6,004 bases of DNA from an uncultured Eubacteriales bacterium (GTDB taxonomy: Bacteria; Bacillota; Clostridia; Peptostreptococcales; Anaerovoracaceae), in NCBI GenBank assembly GCA_902793875.1, contig CADBFL010000110.1:1-6004 (forward strand), in the 5' to 3' direction. The notes below the pieces were generated by a model. The model worked only from the letters and a program-made list of their open reading frames with translations, was not told the DNA's origin and did no database searches. Below, piece by piece: positions 5,344-6,004 of this stretch; position 1 is the stretch's first letter, and every line of letters begins with the position of its first letter. A program made the translations under genes and the position numbers.

Positions 5344-6004
5344 ACGACATCATTCTTGAGATACAGCACCTCAGCAAGAAATACGAGGACGCCGAGCCTC
5401 TGAAGGACATAAACTGCACGGTAAGGCGCGGCGAGGTCATCTCCGTCATAGGGCCTTCCGGCACGGGAAAGAGCACGCTGCTCCGATGCATCAACCGCAT
5501 CGAGGCGCCTTCATCTGGCAAGGTCTTCATAAACGGCGAAGAGATGACGGACGATCCGAGGACGGTCCGCCGCATGAGGCGTAAGATCGGCATGGTATTC
5601 CAGTCCTTCAATCTGTTTTCGAACATGACGGTCATGGACAATCTGACCATGGGACCTGTCACCCTGCTCGGAAAGACTGAAAAGGAGGCCCGCGAAAGAG
5701 CGCTTGAGCTTCTGGAGACCGTCGGTCTTGCGGGTCTTGAAAGCCGCTGGCCCGACGAGCTTTCGGGCGGCCAGAAGCAGAGGGTCGCCATTGCGAGGGC
5801 CCTGGCCATGGAGCCTGAGCTGCTGCTCTTCGACGAACCTACTTCGGCCCTCGACCCGCGCATGGTCGACGAGGTGCTCTACGTCATCCGCCGGCTCGCT
5901 GATCAGGGCAACACCATGCTCATCGTGACGCACGAGATGAGGTTCGCCGAGAACGTGAGCAGCCGCATCTTTTACATGGACAAAGGCCTCATACTCGAGG
6001 ACGG
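5340..6004 (+). CDS. Polar-amino-acid-type ABC transporter ATPase (3' end missing)
   Basis: 221 complete codons plus two bases run from the ATG at 5340 to the window edge; family members are about 240-250 aa, so only some 20-30 residues are lacking. All nucleotide-binding motifs are present: Walker A GPSGTGKST (38-46), Q-loop VFQSF (Gln88), signature LSGGQKQR (141-148), Walker B LLLFDEP (161-167), D-loop SALD (169-172) and switch His198 in VTHEM. FNLFSNMTVMDNLTMGPV (90-107) and the THEM.FA pattern are typical of the GlnQ/HisP group. This is the energy-coupling subunit for the fused binding-protein/permease immediately upstream, with which it overlaps by 4 bases and shares a transcript. Since that single protein supplies both receptor and membrane domain, a homodimer of each would complete the importer (inference from the family). 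A dedicated gene symbol is not assigned because the substrate is unknown. Confidence 0.95.
   Translation, partial: MNDIILEIQHLSKKYEDAEPLKDINCTVRRGEVISVIGPSGTGKSTLLRCINRIEAPSSGKVFINGEEMTDDPRTVRRMRRKIGMVFQSFNLFSNMTVMDNLTMGPVTLLGKTEKEARERALELLETVGLAGLESRWPDELSGGQKQRVAIARALAMEPELLLFDEPTSALDPRMVDEVLYVIRRLADQGNTMLIVTHEMRFAENVSSRIFYMDKGLILED

Noticed and set aside
5333..5863. A 176-codon minus-strand frame opposite the ATPase
   Set aside because: It is antisense to all the conserved ABC ATPase motifs and Ser/Arg/Pro-rich, with no recognisable domain.

Overview
The window reads as a GC-rich (mid-50s percent by eye) low-complexity-free stretch of a Gram-positive, probably anaerobic Bacillota/Clostridia-type chromosome. 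The reasons are the lipoprotein-anchored substrate-binding domain fused to an ABC permease, AGGAGG-like ribosome sites, frequent ATA (Ile) and AGG/AGA (Arg) codons in an otherwise GC-rich background, and a YwaF-like membrane protein. No phage, IS, CRISPR, tRNA or rRNA is visible. The genus cannot be named from sequence reading alone.

Layout: five genes are arranged as two divergent transcription units around a 251-bp regulatory region (3590-3840). Leftward (minus strand): a 102-aa membrane-anchored PepSY protein (3589-3281), a 570-aa exported C69-family dipeptidase with a C-terminal membrane anchor (3224-1512), and, by a 4-base ATGA overlap, a polytopic membrane protein of at least 505 aa that runs off the left edge (1515-1). 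That last protein looks like a fusion of a YwaF/TMEM164-like half and a Pr6Pr/AIG1-like half. Rightward (plus strand): a 500-aa lipoprotein in which an amino-acid-type substrate-binding domain is fused to the ABC permease (3841-5343), then, again by an ATGA overlap, its polar-amino-acid-type ATPase (5340-6004, cut by the right edge).

The two most unusual things are these. First, the substrate-binding domain of the transporter reads in permuted order: the half that normally comes last (with the C-terminal helix) comes first, and the half that normally comes first sits next to the permease. Second, the two divergent promoters share a 19-bp core (16/19 identical, mirrored as an inverted repeat), made of an extended -10 box plus an identical 9-base initial-transcribed region; on the right side this lies directly against the ATG, so the transporter mRNA may be leaderless.

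How they may work together (inference): an extracellular membrane-tethered dipeptidase, accompanied by a small PepSY protein, releases amino acids at the cell surface, and the divergently transcribed fused binding-protein/permease plus ATPase imports an amino acid or related small molecule. The shared promoter core would coordinate the two arms. The role of the YwaF/Pr6Pr-like protein is unknown; lipid acyl chemistry is suggested only by distant family resemblance.
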